18,605 bases of DNA from assembly GCA_050700835.1 (NCBI GenBank), contig JBOHDX010000152.1:1-18605 (forward strand), read 5' to 3'. The stretch is from JBOHDX01 sp050700835 (GTDB lineage Bacteria; Actinomycetota; Actinomycetes; Propionibacteriales; Nocardioidaceae). The notes under the pieces were generated by a model. That model worked only from the letters and a program-made list of their open reading frames with translations. It had not been told where the DNA came from and did no database searches. Positions within the stretch are counted from its first letter, which is position 1, and each line of letters begins with the position of its first letter. Made by a program: the position numbers and the translations under genes. Positions 1 to 7,574 of this stretch are shown piece by piece.

Positions 1-2
1 AG

Positions 3-1307
3 ATCCTGCTGACCCACCCCAACGGCTCGCACCGGCGGCTGTCGGTGTCCTCGAGCCCGGCCGTCGACTTCGAGGACCAGGCCGAGACGCTGGTGGTCGT
101 CGCCCGTGACATCACACCGGCCGACGAGTACGAAGAGCTGCGCGAGCAGTTCAGCCGACTGGTCGAGGCCCAGGCGGCGCAACGGCTCGTCGTGGACCAC
201 CTGCAGAAGGCGGTCGCACCCGAACCTCCGGGAATCGACGGTGCGGACATCGCGGTGGCCTACGTCGCGTCAGACCCGACGTCGCCGACCGGCGGCGACC
301 TTTTCGACTGGCACCGTCTGCCGTCCGGCGAGTTGCACATCGCCGTCGTCGACGTCCTCGGCCACGGCGTCACCGCCACCAAGGACGCACTTACCGTCAT
401 CCACACCTTGCGCTTCGCGGCCGTCGAAGGTACGCCGCTGGAGGACATCGTCCTGCGGGCCGACAATCTGCTGTCCGCGCAGGAGTCCGAGCTGGTTGCC
501 ACCGTGATCGTGGCCCGCTACCACCCGGTGACCGGGCTGCTGAAAGTCGTGTCGGGAGGTCACCCACCGGCGCTGGTGGTGAGCGCCAACGGCAACGTGC
601 GCCAGCTCGCCGCGACCGGCGGGGCGATCGGTTGGCCGGCGGTCGGCAGCGACAACGTCGTGACCACCGAGCTCGGCATTCACGAGTCGATGGTGCTCTA
701 CACCGACGGGCTGATCGAGGCGCGCAAGGACGTCCTCGAAGGCATGGACGCGCTGATGGGCCACGCCGCGCAGGTGGCGCACATGGAGGCCGCCGAGTTC
801 GCCGAGGAGCTGGTGAGTCGGGCCTTGGCTGGTGCCGACCGGCGCGACGACACGCTCGCACTGGTGCTGCGCCGCACCCGCGTGCACGCCGTACCCGATC
901 GGATGCGGTGGAAGGTCGACCCCGAGGACGACACGGCCATCCGTACCGCCAGGCACGGGTTGCGCAGCTGGTTGGGCGAGCACGCGCTGCACGGCGGCGA
1001 CCCGATCCTCGTCGCCTCCGAGCTGCTCGCCAACGCGGTGGTGGTGGCCCGGGACTCGGTGGTGCTGACCGCCCAGATGCTCGACGAACAGCTCGTCCTC
1101 GAGGTGTCCGATGACGGCAACGGCAACGAGCACCTGGGCGAGCGGGGACAGCAGCTGCCCGGCTACGAGTCGGAGAACGGGCGCGGCCTCTTCCTCGTGC
1201 GCTCGTTGTCGGAGGACGTCTCCGTGATGAGCACCACCGAAGGCACGGTCGTCCGGTGCATGATCGCGGTGCGGCCCGCCGTGACGCCGGTACGCCCGGG
1301 CAGCTGA
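3..1307 (+). CDS. PAS / PP2C (SpoIIE-type) phosphatase with C-terminal HATPase domain, 5'-truncated by the window edge
   Basis: The frame is open from base 3, so the true start lies upstream; the GTG at 45 is probably internal. The first ~40 codons look like the end of a PAS/PAC domain (VVVARDIT), followed by a helical linker. A PP2C/SpoIIE domain follows: GGDLFDW near 291 and VVDVLGHG near 346 give the metal-binding Asp/Gly motifs, YTDGLIE lies near 700, and DDTLALVL near 846 closes the domain. From about 900 a GHKL/HATPase_c domain similar to anti-sigma kinases follows, with N-box ELLANA (near 1020), DDGNG and GRGLFLV. In actinobacteria such fusions commonly act in partner-switching control of alternative sigma factors; the PAS part would sense a signal, the phosphatase would act on an anti-anti-sigma factor and the kinase-like domain could bind a partner. 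The family call is firm, the partners are unknown. The stop lies inside the first unit of a tandem repeat. Confidence 0.88.
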   Translation: MLLTHPNGSHRRLSVSSSPAVDFEDQAETLVVVARDITPADEYEELREQFSRLVEAQAAQRLVVDHLQKAVAPEPPGIDGADIAVAYVASDPTSPTGGDLFDWHRLPSGELHIAVVDVLGHGVTATKDALTVIHTLRFAAVEGTPLEDIVLRADNLLSAQESELVATVIVARYHPVTGLLKVVSGGHPPALVVSANGNVRQLAATGGAIGWPAVGSDNVVTTELGIHESMVLYTDGLIEARKDVLEGMDALMGHAAQVAHMEAAEFAEELVSRALAGADRRDDTLALVLRRTRVHAVPDRMRWKVDPEDDTAIRTARHGLRSWLGEHALHGGDPILVASELLANAVVVARDSVVLTAQMLDEQLVLEVSDDGNGNEHLGERGQQLPGYESENGRGLFLVRSLSEDVSVMSTTEGTVVRCMIAVRPAVTPVRPGS

Positions 1308-1396
1308 CCGCCCGGGAACCCGACCGCTCGGGCAGATGACCGGCCGGGCACCCGACCGCCCTTGGGCAGCCGAACGCACGGGCACCCGACGCGCCC
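1298..1396. repeat. Three imperfect ~33-bp tandem repeats
   Basis: Units at 1298-1329, 1330-1363 and 1364-1396 (32, 34 and 33 bp) each begin GGGCAG and contain a variant of CCGGGCACCCGACC. The first unit codes for the last residues (PGS) and the stop of the phosphatase gene; the others fill the gap before osmC. No gene or clear promoter is visible here. The period was found by eye and the units differ at several positions. Confidence 0.7.
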
Positions 1397-1490
1397 GGGC
1401 GCCAAGCGGTCGGGCCGAGTAGGTTCGAGGAGGTACGCAGCAGGCGCGACGCCAGCCGCGACACAGCCGAGAAGCAGCCTTGGAGGCAGC

Positions 1491-1931
1491 ATGCCCACAC
1501 GTACGTCCCGCACCGCCTGGAACGGCACCCTTCAAGAGGGTTCCGGGCAGGTCGAGCTGTCCAGCTCCCACGTCGGCACCTACGAGGTTTCGTTCCCGAA
1601 ACGCGCTGCGGAGCATGCCGACGGCACGACCAGCCCAGAGGAGCTCATCGCCGCATCCCACTCGGCCTGCTACGCGATGCAGCTGTCGGGCGTGATCGGT
1701 AAGGCGGGGGGGACACCGACGAGCCTCGACGTCACAGCCGACGTGTCCCTCGGCAAGGACGAGGCGCGTGGCGGCTTCATGCTCACCGGCATCAAGCTGA
1801 CCGTGCGTGGCGAGGTCGAGGGCCTCGACGCCGACGGCTTCGCGAAGGCTGCGCAGACGGCCAAGGAGAGCTGCCCGATCAGCAAGGCGCTGACTGGGGT
1901 CGACATCACACTCGACGCCGCACTCGACTGA
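1491..1931 (+). CDS. osmC: OsmC-family thiol peroxidase
   Basis: A 146-residue protein, close to the usual length of OsmC (about 140). The ATG at 1491 is chosen over upstream in-frame starts because GGAGG sits at 1482-1486 and homology begins there (TRTSRTAWNGTLQEGSG). The two redox cysteines are in place: C60 in SHSACYAMQ and C128 in ESCPISKAL, with the conserved acidic pair E50-E51 in SPEEL. OsmC proteins reduce organic hydroperoxides in the cytosol through a Cys-Cys cycle. The sequence looks more like the OsmC branch than the Ohr branch, judged from the spacing and the SPEELIAASHSAC motif. It probably forms a short operon with the esterase that starts 2 bp after its stop. Confidence 0.9.
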   Translation: MPTRTSRTAWNGTLQEGSGQVELSSSHVGTYEVSFPKRAAEHADGTTSPEELIAASHSACYAMQLSGVIGKAGGTPTSLDVTADVSLGKDEARGGFMLTGIKLTVRGEVEGLDADGFAKAAQTAKESCPISKALTGVDITLDAALD

Positions 1932-1933
1932 CC

Positions 1934-2962
1934 ATGTTGCCTTGGAGTGCCGACCTCGCGGGGCGGCTCGACCACCACACGATCGACTCGGACGCGCTGC
2001 GTGGCAACCCGCTCGGCGACCCGCCCGAGCGGCCCCTGTGGGTCTACGTGCCGCCCGGCTATGACGACGACGCGTCGGTACGTTGGCCCAGCGTCTACGT
2101 GATCCAGGGCTACACCGGCAACGTTACGATGTGGGCCAACCGCACGGCGTACCGGCAACCGTTCATCGAGACCGCCGACGCCGTCTTCGCCGACGGGGAC
2201 ACCCCGGGGTGCGTCGTCGTCTACGTGGACGCGTGGACGGCCTACGGCGGTTCGCAGTTCGTCGACTCCCCGGGGACCGGCGCCTACCACTCGTACCTCT
2301 GCGACGAGGTGGTCCCGTGGGTGGACGCGCACTACCGGACCATCGACGCTCCGGCGTCGCGAGCGATCTCGGGCAAGTCCTCGGGCGGCTTCGGCGCGAT
2401 GATCACGCCGATGCTCCGGCCGGACCTGTTCGGGGCGCTGGCGACTCATGCTGGCGACTCGTTGTACGAGCTTTGCTACGTGCCGGAGTTCGGCAAGGCC
2501 GCCCGGCTGCTGCGTGAGTACGACCACGACATCACCAAGTGGTGGGACGACTTCCGCTCGCGCACGTCGTTCACGAAGGAGGCCGACCACGGGCTGCTGA
2601 TGGTGCTCGGCTGCTCGGCGTGCTTCTCGGCCCGTGACGACGGCACGGTCGAGCTGCCGTTCGACCCACGCAGCGGTGTGCTGCGGCCGGACGTCTGGCA
2701 GCGCTGGCTCGACCGGGACCCGGTGCGGATGGTCGAGACGTACGCCGACGCCGTCCGCGGACTGCGGGCCGTGTGGATCGACGCCGGCAAGAAGGACGAG
2801 TGGTTCCTCGACCTCGGTGCCGAGGCGTTCCATGACGAGATCCTGCGGGTCGGCCTGCCGGAAGATCGGATCGCCTTCGAGCTGTTCGAGGGCACCCACA
2901 TGGCGATCGACTACCGGTACCCGATGGCGTTGTCCTGGCTCGCTCGCCGGCTCGACCGCTAA
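1934..2962 (+). CDS. Putative esterase (alpha/beta hydrolase, PF00756-like)
   Basis: A 342-residue protein starting with ATG two bases after the osmC stop, so likely translationally coupled. It has an alpha/beta-hydrolase layout: strands WVYVPPGY and WPSVYVIQGYTGN, a nucleophile elbow G147-K-S149-S-G151 in SGKSSGGFGA (Ser149 the predicted nucleophile), a candidate acid in DAGKKDEW, and a candidate histidine in EGTHMAIDYRYP near the C-terminus. This order matches the esterase D / antigen-85 / enterochelin esterase superfamily. There is no signal peptide, so it is predicted cytosolic. The substrate cannot be deduced; pairing with osmC hints at a stress or detoxification role but that is inference. 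Confidence 0.82.
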   Translation: MLPWSADLAGRLDHHTIDSDALRGNPLGDPPERPLWVYVPPGYDDDASVRWPSVYVIQGYTGNVTMWANRTAYRQPFIETADAVFADGDTPGCVVVYVDAWTAYGGSQFVDSPGTGAYHSYLCDEVVPWVDAHYRTIDAPASRAISGKSSGGFGAMITPMLRPDLFGALATHAGDSLYELCYVPEFGKAARLLREYDHDITKWWDDFRSRTSFTKEADHGLLMVLGCSACFSARDDGTVELPFDPRSGVLRPDVWQRWLDRDPVRMVETYADAVRGLRAVWIDAGKKDEWFLDLGAEAFHDEILRVGLPEDRIAFELFEGTHMAIDYRYPMALSWLARRLDR

Positions 2963-2989
2963 GGGCTGCCTGCGGCGGTCCTTCGGGGT

Positions 2990-3047
2990 CCACGCAAGAA
3001 TCGACATCCGGGTCGCCATGACCACCGCGATGTCGATTCCTTCGTGG
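2990..3047. repeat. Long imperfect palindrome (19-bp arms, 20-nt loop) between esterase and peptidase genes
   Basis: Arms 2990-3008 (CCACGCAAGAATCGACATC) and 3029-3047 pair at 17 of 19 positions around a 20-nt loop that itself holds GGTC/GACC. A second pair GGGTCCAC (2986-2993) / GTGGACCC (3069-3076) competes with the outer part of the stem. It starts 28 bp after the esterase stop, so it may end transcription, although no run of T follows. The stem core AAGGAATCGAC (right arm, other strand) recurs in the palindrome at 7521-7574. Confidence 0.75.
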
Positions 3048-3126
3048 TGCAGTCGCGGGGTTTGCGGGGTGGACCCGCCGGGCATCTCCCCCAGGTAGAC
3101 ACCCGCGAGTCCTGCAGGAGGCTCCC

Positions 3127-4554
3127 ATGCGGTCACGACCGCTCATCGCCTTGGCCGGCGTCGCCGCGACGTTGGCCCTCGGCACCACCACCGCCCTCGG
3201 CACCACCACCGCTTTCGGCACCACCACGGCCCTCGGCGCCACCACCGCCCTCGGCGGCACCACCTCCGGCCAGCGCGCGGCCAACCACGCCGCGGCCGCC
3301 TCGCGAACCACGACGTCGACCGGCATCCCCACCGCAAGCGCCCAGCCCACGACCGCAGCCGGCACCGCGAACCGGCACGTCGCGTTCACCGACTGGACCA
3401 GCAAGCGCGACTTCAAGCACGGCGACTTCGCCGGCACCAAAGTCGAGCACGACGCCCTGGAGATCAAGCATCCGATCGGGACGATGAGCTACACCGACCC
3501 GTTCGGCGACGGCTCCGCACGACAGTACGAGTACGGCACCTGGACCTCCCCGGTCGTACACCCCGGCTTCAACCTCACCGAGCTCGTCTCGTCCTGGAAC
3601 GCCAAGACCCCAGGCGACACCTGGCTGCAGATGGAGGTGCACGGCACCACCGACGCGGGCACCGACTCGAAGTGGTACGTCCTGGGTCGCTGGACCGAGA
3701 AGGACACCTACCTGCACCGCACCTCAGTCGACGGACAGGGCGACGCTGTTGCCACGGTCTACACGGACACGCTTGCGACCCGGACCGGTCAGACCCTGCA
3801 CGACTGGCAGCTGCGACTCACGATGTACCGGCCGGTCGGCTCCCCCCTCACCCCGCGGGTGTCCTTGGTGGGCGCCATGGCGTCGGCGCTGCCGTCGGCG
3901 AAGAAGGTGCCGGTCAGCCCGCTCGGCGGCGCCGAAGGCATCGCGTTGAACGTGCCGACGTACTCGCAGGAGATCCACAAGGGGCAGTACCCGCAGTGGG
4001 ATGGTGGCGGCGAGGCTTGGTGCAGCCCCACCTCGACGTCGATGCTGCTGGCCTACTGGAACCGCGGCCCGTCCGCGGCCGACATGAGCTGGGTCGATCC
4101 GTCGTACCAGGACCCGCAGGTCGACTTCGCGGCCCGCAACGTCTTCGACTACACCTACGACGGCGCCGGGAACTGGCCGTTCAACGCGGCGTACGCCGCG
4201 CGCTACCACCTGCAGACGTTCGTGACCCGGCTGCGCTCGCTCACCGAGGCGGAGCAGTTCATCAAGAGGGGCATCCCGCTGGTCGTGTCGGTGTCGTTCA
4301 AGAAGGGGGAGCTCGACGGGGCCGGCTACGGCACCGACGGACACCTGATGGTGATCGTCGGCTTCACCGACAACGGGGACGTGGTGGTCAACGACCCCGC
4401 CTCGCACCTGATCCCGGACGATGGACAGGTCCGGACCGTCTACAACCGGGCGCAGTTCGAGAACACCTGGGTGCCCCACTCGGGCGGCATCGTGTACGTG
4501 ATCCGGCCCAGCTGGGTGAAGCTGCCGCCCGTGGGCAGCGAAGCCAACTGGTGA
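3127..4554 (+). CDS. Secreted C39-family cysteine peptidase-like protein
   Basis: A 475-residue protein; ATG at 3127 follows AGGAGG near 3116. The N-terminus (MRSRPLIALAGVAATLAL) is a signal peptide, directly followed by five hexapeptide repeats of the type LGTTTA (residues 18-47) and a Thr/Ala-rich spacer, so it is exported. Residues ~85-255 form a beta-rich domain (FTDWTSKRDFKHGDF, TWLQMEVHGTT). The C-terminal half matches peptidase C39-like domains: catalytic Cys299 in GGEAWCSPTSTSMLLAYW, His406 in DGHLMVIVGFTDNGD, and N422-D423 in VVVNDPASH. Family members cleave peptides outside the cell or in the wall; the target here is unknown. It stands alone between two short intergenic gaps. An inactive binding role is possible but the triad looks intact. 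Confidence 0.82.
   Translation: MRSRPLIALAGVAATLALGTTTALGTTTAFGTTTALGATTALGGTTSGQRAANHAAAASRTTTSTGIPTASAQPTTAAGTANRHVAFTDWTSKRDFKHGDFAGTKVEHDALEIKHPIGTMSYTDPFGDGSARQYEYGTWTSPVVHPGFNLTELVSSWNAKTPGDTWLQMEVHGTTDAGTDSKWYVLGRWTEKDTYLHRTSVDGQGDAVATVYTDTLATRTGQTLHDWQLRLTMYRPVGSPLTPRVSLVGAMASALPSAKKVPVSPLGGAEGIALNVPTYSQEIHKGQYPQWDGGGEAWCSPTSTSMLLAYWNRGPSAADMSWVDPSYQDPQVDFAARNVFDYTYDGAGNWPFNAAYAARYHLQTFVTRLRSLTEAEQFIKRGIPLVVSVSFKKGELDGAGYGTDGHLMVIVGFTDNGDVVVNDPASHLIPDDGQVRTVYNRAQFENTWVPHSGGIVYVIRPSWVKLPPVGSEANW
3178..3267 (+). repeat. 18-bp tandem repeat (5 units) coding for hexapeptide repeats behind a signal peptide
   Basis: Units start at 3178, 3196, 3214, 3232 and 3250 and translate to LGTTTA, LGTTTA, FGTTTA, LGATTA and LGGTTS. 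The first two differ at one base, which suggests recent slippage. The array keeps the frame, so changes in copy number would only alter the length of the segment between signal peptide and mature domain. Confidence 0.9.
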
Positions 4555-4605
4555 GCGGTCCCACCGGCACGCCGAGCACCATGTGCGGTCTGTCACCCTG
4601 ACCGG

Positions 4606-5049
4606 GTGCTGATCACCAACCACGTGCTTTGTGGAGCCGTCGTCGGGTCGATGCTCGACGACCCGGTCACCGCGTTCGGTGTCGGCTTCGGGTCGCACTT
4701 CGTGCTCGACGCCGTACCGCATTTCGGCTTGGCGGCGGAGCACCTGATGAAGATTGCGGTGCCGGACGGACTGCTCGGGCTCGCCGCGATCGGCGTCATC
4801 GCCACCCGCACACCGCCGGCCAGTCGCATGTCGGTGCTGGCGGGCATCGCCGGCGCCTGCGTGCCCGACCTCGACAAGCCCGGACGGCAGTTCTTCGGCC
4901 GTTCGCCCTTCCCGGGCTGGTTCGACGTGGCGCACTCGCGGATCCAGTCGGAGTCTTGTCGGCGCTGGCCGGTCGAGTTGGTGGCCGCCAGCCTCCTGAC
5001 TGCGGCCCTGAGCCGCCGCAGCCGTCGCCGCCGCGCGCCGGGAGGGTAG
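4606..5049 (+). CDS. Small DUF457-like membrane protein, unknown function
   Basis: A 147-residue protein with a GTG start at 4606 (MLITNHVLCGAVVGSMLDD); there is no strong ribosome binding site. It has 2-4 short hydrophobic stretches (for example residues 7-35, 52-66 and 78-90) and conserved-looking polar motifs GSHFVLDAVPHF and CVPDLDKP, resembling the DUF457/YdjM-type membrane proteins called putative metal-dependent hydrolases. The C-terminus is a highly basic tail (SRRSRRRR). The His and Asp motifs are visible; enzymatic activity has not been shown for most of the family, so no reaction is assigned. It sits 51 bp after the peptidase and 32 bp before alkB, on the same strand. Confidence 0.6.
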   Translation: MLITNHVLCGAVVGSMLDDPVTAFGVGFGSHFVLDAVPHFGLAAEHLMKIAVPDGLLGLAAIGVIATRTPPASRMSVLAGIAGACVPDLDKPGRQFFGRSPFPGWFDVAHSRIQSESCRRWPVELVAASLLTAALSRRSRRRRAPGG

Positions 5050-5081
5050 AACATCTGTTCGAACCGACGTAGTCTCTCCTC

Positions 5082-5714
5082 ATGTCGTACGCGCTGCAGA
5101 GCTCGCTTTTCGAGGACGTCGAGCACGGTGTCCGACTCGGCCGCTTGGGCGACTCGATGCAGCGCACCTACCTCAGCCACGGCGCCTGGGTCGACCTGCG
5201 ACCCGGCTGGGTCGACGGCGCCAGCGACCTGTTCGACCGGCTGGTCAGGGAGGTCCCCTGGCAGGCCGAGCGCCGCCCGATGTACGACCGGGTGGTCGAC
5301 GTGCCACGACTGCTGTGCTTCTACGGCGAGCAGGACCGGCTGCCCGAGCCGTCCTTGGACGAGGCACGTGACCTGCTCAGCACGCACTACAGCGACGACC
5401 TGGGCGAGCCGTTCCGCACCTCGGGGCTCTGCTACTACCGTGACGGCCGCGACAGCGTGGCCTGGCACGGTGACACGATCGGACGTGGCCGGAGTGAGGA
5501 CACCATGGTGGCGATCGTGTCACTGGGAGCCACGCGGCCTCTCATGCTCCGACCGCGCGGGGGCGGCGAGACCGTGCGCTACCCGTTGGGGCATGGCGAT
5601 CTGATCGTCATGGGCGGTTCGTGCCAACGGACCTGGGAGCACTGCATCCCCAAGACGGCGAGGCCGGTCGGTCCTCGCATCAGCGTCCAGTTCCGTCCAC
5701 GCGGCGTGCGCTGA
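5082..5714 (+). CDS. alkB: AlkB-like 2-oxoglutarate/Fe(II) dioxygenase (alkylated nucleic acid repair)
   Basis: A 210-residue cytosolic protein, the usual size for AlkB. The double-stranded beta-helix iron ligands are visible as H129-x-D131 (AWHGDTIG) and H187 (TWEHCIPK), and the 2-oxoglutarate and substrate arginines R199 and R205 lie in GPRISVQFRPR. CYYRDGRDSVAWH is the typical strand before the HxD motif. The C-terminal pattern HGDLIVMGGSCQRTWEH is closer to ALKBH2/ALKBH3-type enzymes than to E. coli AlkB. It would oxidatively demethylate N1-methyladenine or N3-methylcytosine, coupled to 2-oxoglutarate decarboxylation. No ada or alkA is next to it. It converges with selD. Confidence 0.88.
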   Translation: MSYALQSSLFEDVEHGVRLGRLGDSMQRTYLSHGAWVDLRPGWVDGASDLFDRLVREVPWQAERRPMYDRVVDVPRLLCFYGEQDRLPEPSLDEARDLLSTHYSDDLGEPFRTSGLCYYRDGRDSVAWHGDTIGRGRSEDTMVAIVSLGATRPLMLRPRGGGETVRYPLGHGDLIVMGGSCQRTWEHCIPKTARPVGPRISVQFRPRGVR

Positions 5715-5767
5715 CCCTGGTCGTACGCAGCGTGCGCCGACCCTGGTCGTACGCGGCGTGCGCCGAA
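5704..5767. repeat. 26-bp tandem repeat (about 2.4 units) at the end of alkB
   Basis: Units 5704-5729 and 5730-5755 differ at two positions, and a partial unit follows to about 5767 (GCGTGCGCCGA). The first unit contains the last codons (GVR) and the stop of alkB, so the duplication grew out of the 3' end of the gene. The rest of the 117-bp convergent gap up to selD holds only short GC hairpins. Confidence 0.85.
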
Positions 5768-5831
5768 CGGCGGGCCCACCCGGCCGGCGATGAGCTCCGG
5801 GCTCAGCGCCGGGCGCGGCACCAAACGGTGC

Positions 5832-6827
5832 TCAGCGGACGCTGATCGTCCACTCGGCCGGGGGCACCAGCTGACCGACCACCGGGTGGCCGGGGACCTC
5901 GCCGGCGACGAGCAGCCCACCGGAGGTCTGAGCATCGGCCAGTAGCAGCAGGTCGAGCTCGTCGAGGTCGGAGGCGAGGTACGGCCGCACCCAATCGAGG
6001 TTTCGCCGGCTACCACCCGGCATGAACCCGGACCGAGCGGAGTCGCGGGCGCCGTCGAGCAGGGGCACCGCGTCTGCGTCGACGACAGCCGAGACGCCAC
6101 TGGCCCTGGCCAGCTTGAACAGGTGGCCGAGCAGCCCGAACCCGGTGATGTCGGTGGCGCAGGTTGCGCCGGAGTCGAGGGCGGCACGGGCGGCGTCCCG
6201 GTTGAGCTGCGTCATCGACGCGACCGCCGCCGGGAACACCTCGCCGGTGCCCTTGTGCCGGTTGTTCAAGATGCCGACACCGAGCGGCTTGGTCAGCGTC
6301 AGTGGGAGCCCGACCGCTCCGCAATCGTTGCGCAGCAGCCTTTGCGGGTCGGCGATCCCGGTCACCGCCATGCCGTACAGCGGCTCCGGGCTGTCGATGC
6401 TGTGGCCCCCAGCCAGGTGGCAACCGGCTTCGGCGCAGACGTCCGCGCCCCCACGCAGCACCGGCTCGATCAACTCGGCCGGCAACCGCTCACGTGGCCA
6501 CCCGAGGAGGTTGACGGCGACGAGCGGCTCGCCACCCATCGCGTAGACGTCGGACAACGCGTTCGCCGCTGCGATCCGCCCCCAGTCGTACGCGTCGTCG
6601 ACCACCGGTGTGAAGAAGTCGGCGGTGGACACGATCGCGCGCCGGGCGTCGAGCCGGACCACCGCGGCGTCGTCACCAGTGGCCAGGCCGACCAGCAGAT
6701 CCTCGGCCATGGCCGCGTTCGGAAGCCGGGTGAGCACCTCCTCCAGCTCGCCGGGCGGGATCTTGCAGGCGCAGCCACCGCCCTGGGCGTACTGCGTGAG
6801 CCGGACGGGTTCGGCGGTGGTGGTCAC
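5832..6827 (-). CDS. selD: Selenide, water dikinase (selenophosphate synthetase)
   Basis: A 331-residue cytosolic enzyme that makes monoselenophosphate from selenide and ATP, the selenium donor for SelA. The start is GTG at 6827 (TTTAEPVRLTQYAQGGG); the frame is open further upstream but homology begins only here. The active-site motif GGGCACKIPP gives catalytic C19 and K22, matching Cys17 and Lys20 of the E. coli enzyme; the codon is TGC, so this SelD is not itself a selenoprotein. Further family motifs are TADFFTPVVDD (Mg-ATP binding), AANALSDVYAMGG, LAGGHSID, TKPLGVGI and TDITGFGLLGH. Length fits the family (about 330-350). It stands apart from selA-selB, 6 kb away across the formate dehydrogenase genes, and diverges from the SatP-like gene. 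Confidence 0.96.
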   Translation of the reverse strand: MTTTAEPVRLTQYAQGGGCACKIPPGELEEVLTRLPNAAMAEDLLVGLATGDDAAVVRLDARRAIVSTADFFTPVVDDAYDWGRIAAANALSDVYAMGGEPLVAVNLLGWPRERLPAELIEPVLRGGADVCAEAGCHLAGGHSIDSPEPLYGMAVTGIADPQRLLRNDCGAVGLPLTLTKPLGVGILNNRHKGTGEVFPAAVASMTQLNRDAARAALDSGATCATDITGFGLLGHLFKLARASGVSAVVDADAVPLLDGARDSARSGFMPGGSRRNLDWVRPYLASDLDELDLLLLADAQTSGGLLVAGEVPGHPVVGQLVPPAEWTISVR

Positions 6828-6937
6828 CCCACCACCGTATGCGGATTCGACCAGACCGCCCGCGTTTCGATCTGCCAAACGTCGCGGTTGGAGAGGAAGA
6901 TGGTTGTCCCGAGCACTCACACCACAGGAGTGTGCAC

Positions 6938-7519
6938 ATGAGATTCCAGGCTTCGATCTTCGTCCCCATCGCCCTCGGCTTCTTCGGTCTGGGCACCGGA
7001 TACCTGATCTGGGGACCACAGGAGCTCTTCGGCTTCCCACGCCGAGACCCCTTGGTCGACCGTGCGACCGGCGTGTGGGGCATCTGGATGCCGGGCTTCT
7101 GCCAGCTCGTCACCGGCGTCACGCTGTTCATCGGGCTCAGTTGGTTCCAGGTGTTCTCCGGTCCGCCGTTGTACATGGCGGCGCTCGCGTTCTCCGCATA
7201 CGGCATCCACTGGTTCGCGCTCGGGTGGAACCGGTTCCAGGGCAACGACCCGCGCCCCAACGCCGGCATGTCCGTGGCATTCACGATCCTGTCCGCGCTG
7301 GGAATCTTCGTCTTCTTCGACGCCAGCGCGTGGCCCGTGGGCCTGCTGTTCGCCGGGCTGACCTGGGTGTACGTCGCCGACTTCTTCGCCAGCATCGGCG
7401 TCAAGGCGGGCGAGCGGTTGCTGGGCATGGCCCACATCGCCACCGGTCTGTGGCTGATGTACCTCACCGTGGGCACGGTGCTCAACCTGACGTCCGGCTT
7501 CACCCTTCCCGCCGGATAG
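6938..7519 (+). CDS. SatP/YaaH (GPR1/FUN34)-like membrane protein, possible small-carboxylate transporter
   Basis: A 193-residue protein with ATG at 6938 after AGGAG (6926-6930). It has about six hydrophobic segments. The pattern GIWMPGFCQLVTGVTLF then LAFSAYGIHWFALGW resembles the helix 2-3 region of SatP, and the end ERLLGMAHIATGLWLMYLTVGTVLN resembles the last helix. The classical NPAPLGL signature at the N-terminus is missing (FVPIALGFFGLGTGY is found), so it is a divergent member or a cousin of that family. SatP-type proteins move acetate, succinate or related acids across the inner membrane. Its place between selD and the formate dehydrogenase operon suggests transport of formate or a related acid; this is inference. 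The call to the family rests on eye alignment only. Confidence 0.5.
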   Translation: MRFQASIFVPIALGFFGLGTGYLIWGPQELFGFPRRDPLVDRATGVWGIWMPGFCQLVTGVTLFIGLSWFQVFSGPPLYMAALAFSAYGIHWFALGWNRFQGNDPRPNAGMSVAFTILSALGIFVFFDASAWPVGLLFAGLTWVYVADFFASIGVKAGERLLGMAHIATGLWLMYLTVGTVLNLTSGFTLPAG

Positions 7520-7520
7520 C

Positions 7521-7574
7521 CGCAAGGATTCGACGCGCAACCTGCTATGGCCGGCTCAGCGTCGGATCCTTGTG
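7521..7574. terminator. Palindrome between converging genes, candidate bidirectional terminator
   Basis: Arms CGCAAGGATTCGACGC (7521-7536) and GCGTCGGATCCTTGTG (7559-7574) pair over 16 bp with two G-T wobbles around a 22-nt loop. It begins 2 bp after the stop of the SatP-like gene, and its right arm encodes the last residues of the NrfD-like protein, so it can form in both transcripts. No T tract follows on either strand, so Rho-independent action is uncertain. The stem shares AAGGA-W-TCGAC with the palindrome at 2990-3047. Confidence 0.55.

Noticed and set aside
270..1661. Long open frame on the - strand opposite the phosphatase and osmC
   Set aside because: It covers two well-supported genes in antisense, and its Arg/Gly/Val-rich sequence looks like a composition artefact.
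2963..3126. c-di-AMP (ydaO) type riboswitch upstream of the secreted peptidase
   Set aside because: Such riboswitches precede some actinobacterial cell-wall hydrolase genes, but I could not find their conserved core here; the gap is explained by a single long palindrome.
5818..5831. GCACC-AAAC-GGTGC hairpin just after the selD stop as a terminator
   Set aside because: The stem is only 5 bp and no T tract follows; such hairpins are common by chance in GC-rich DNA.
6760..6773. Possible Sec in SelD active site
   Set aside because: The codons in the CxCK motif are TGC on the - strand, so both residues are Cys.
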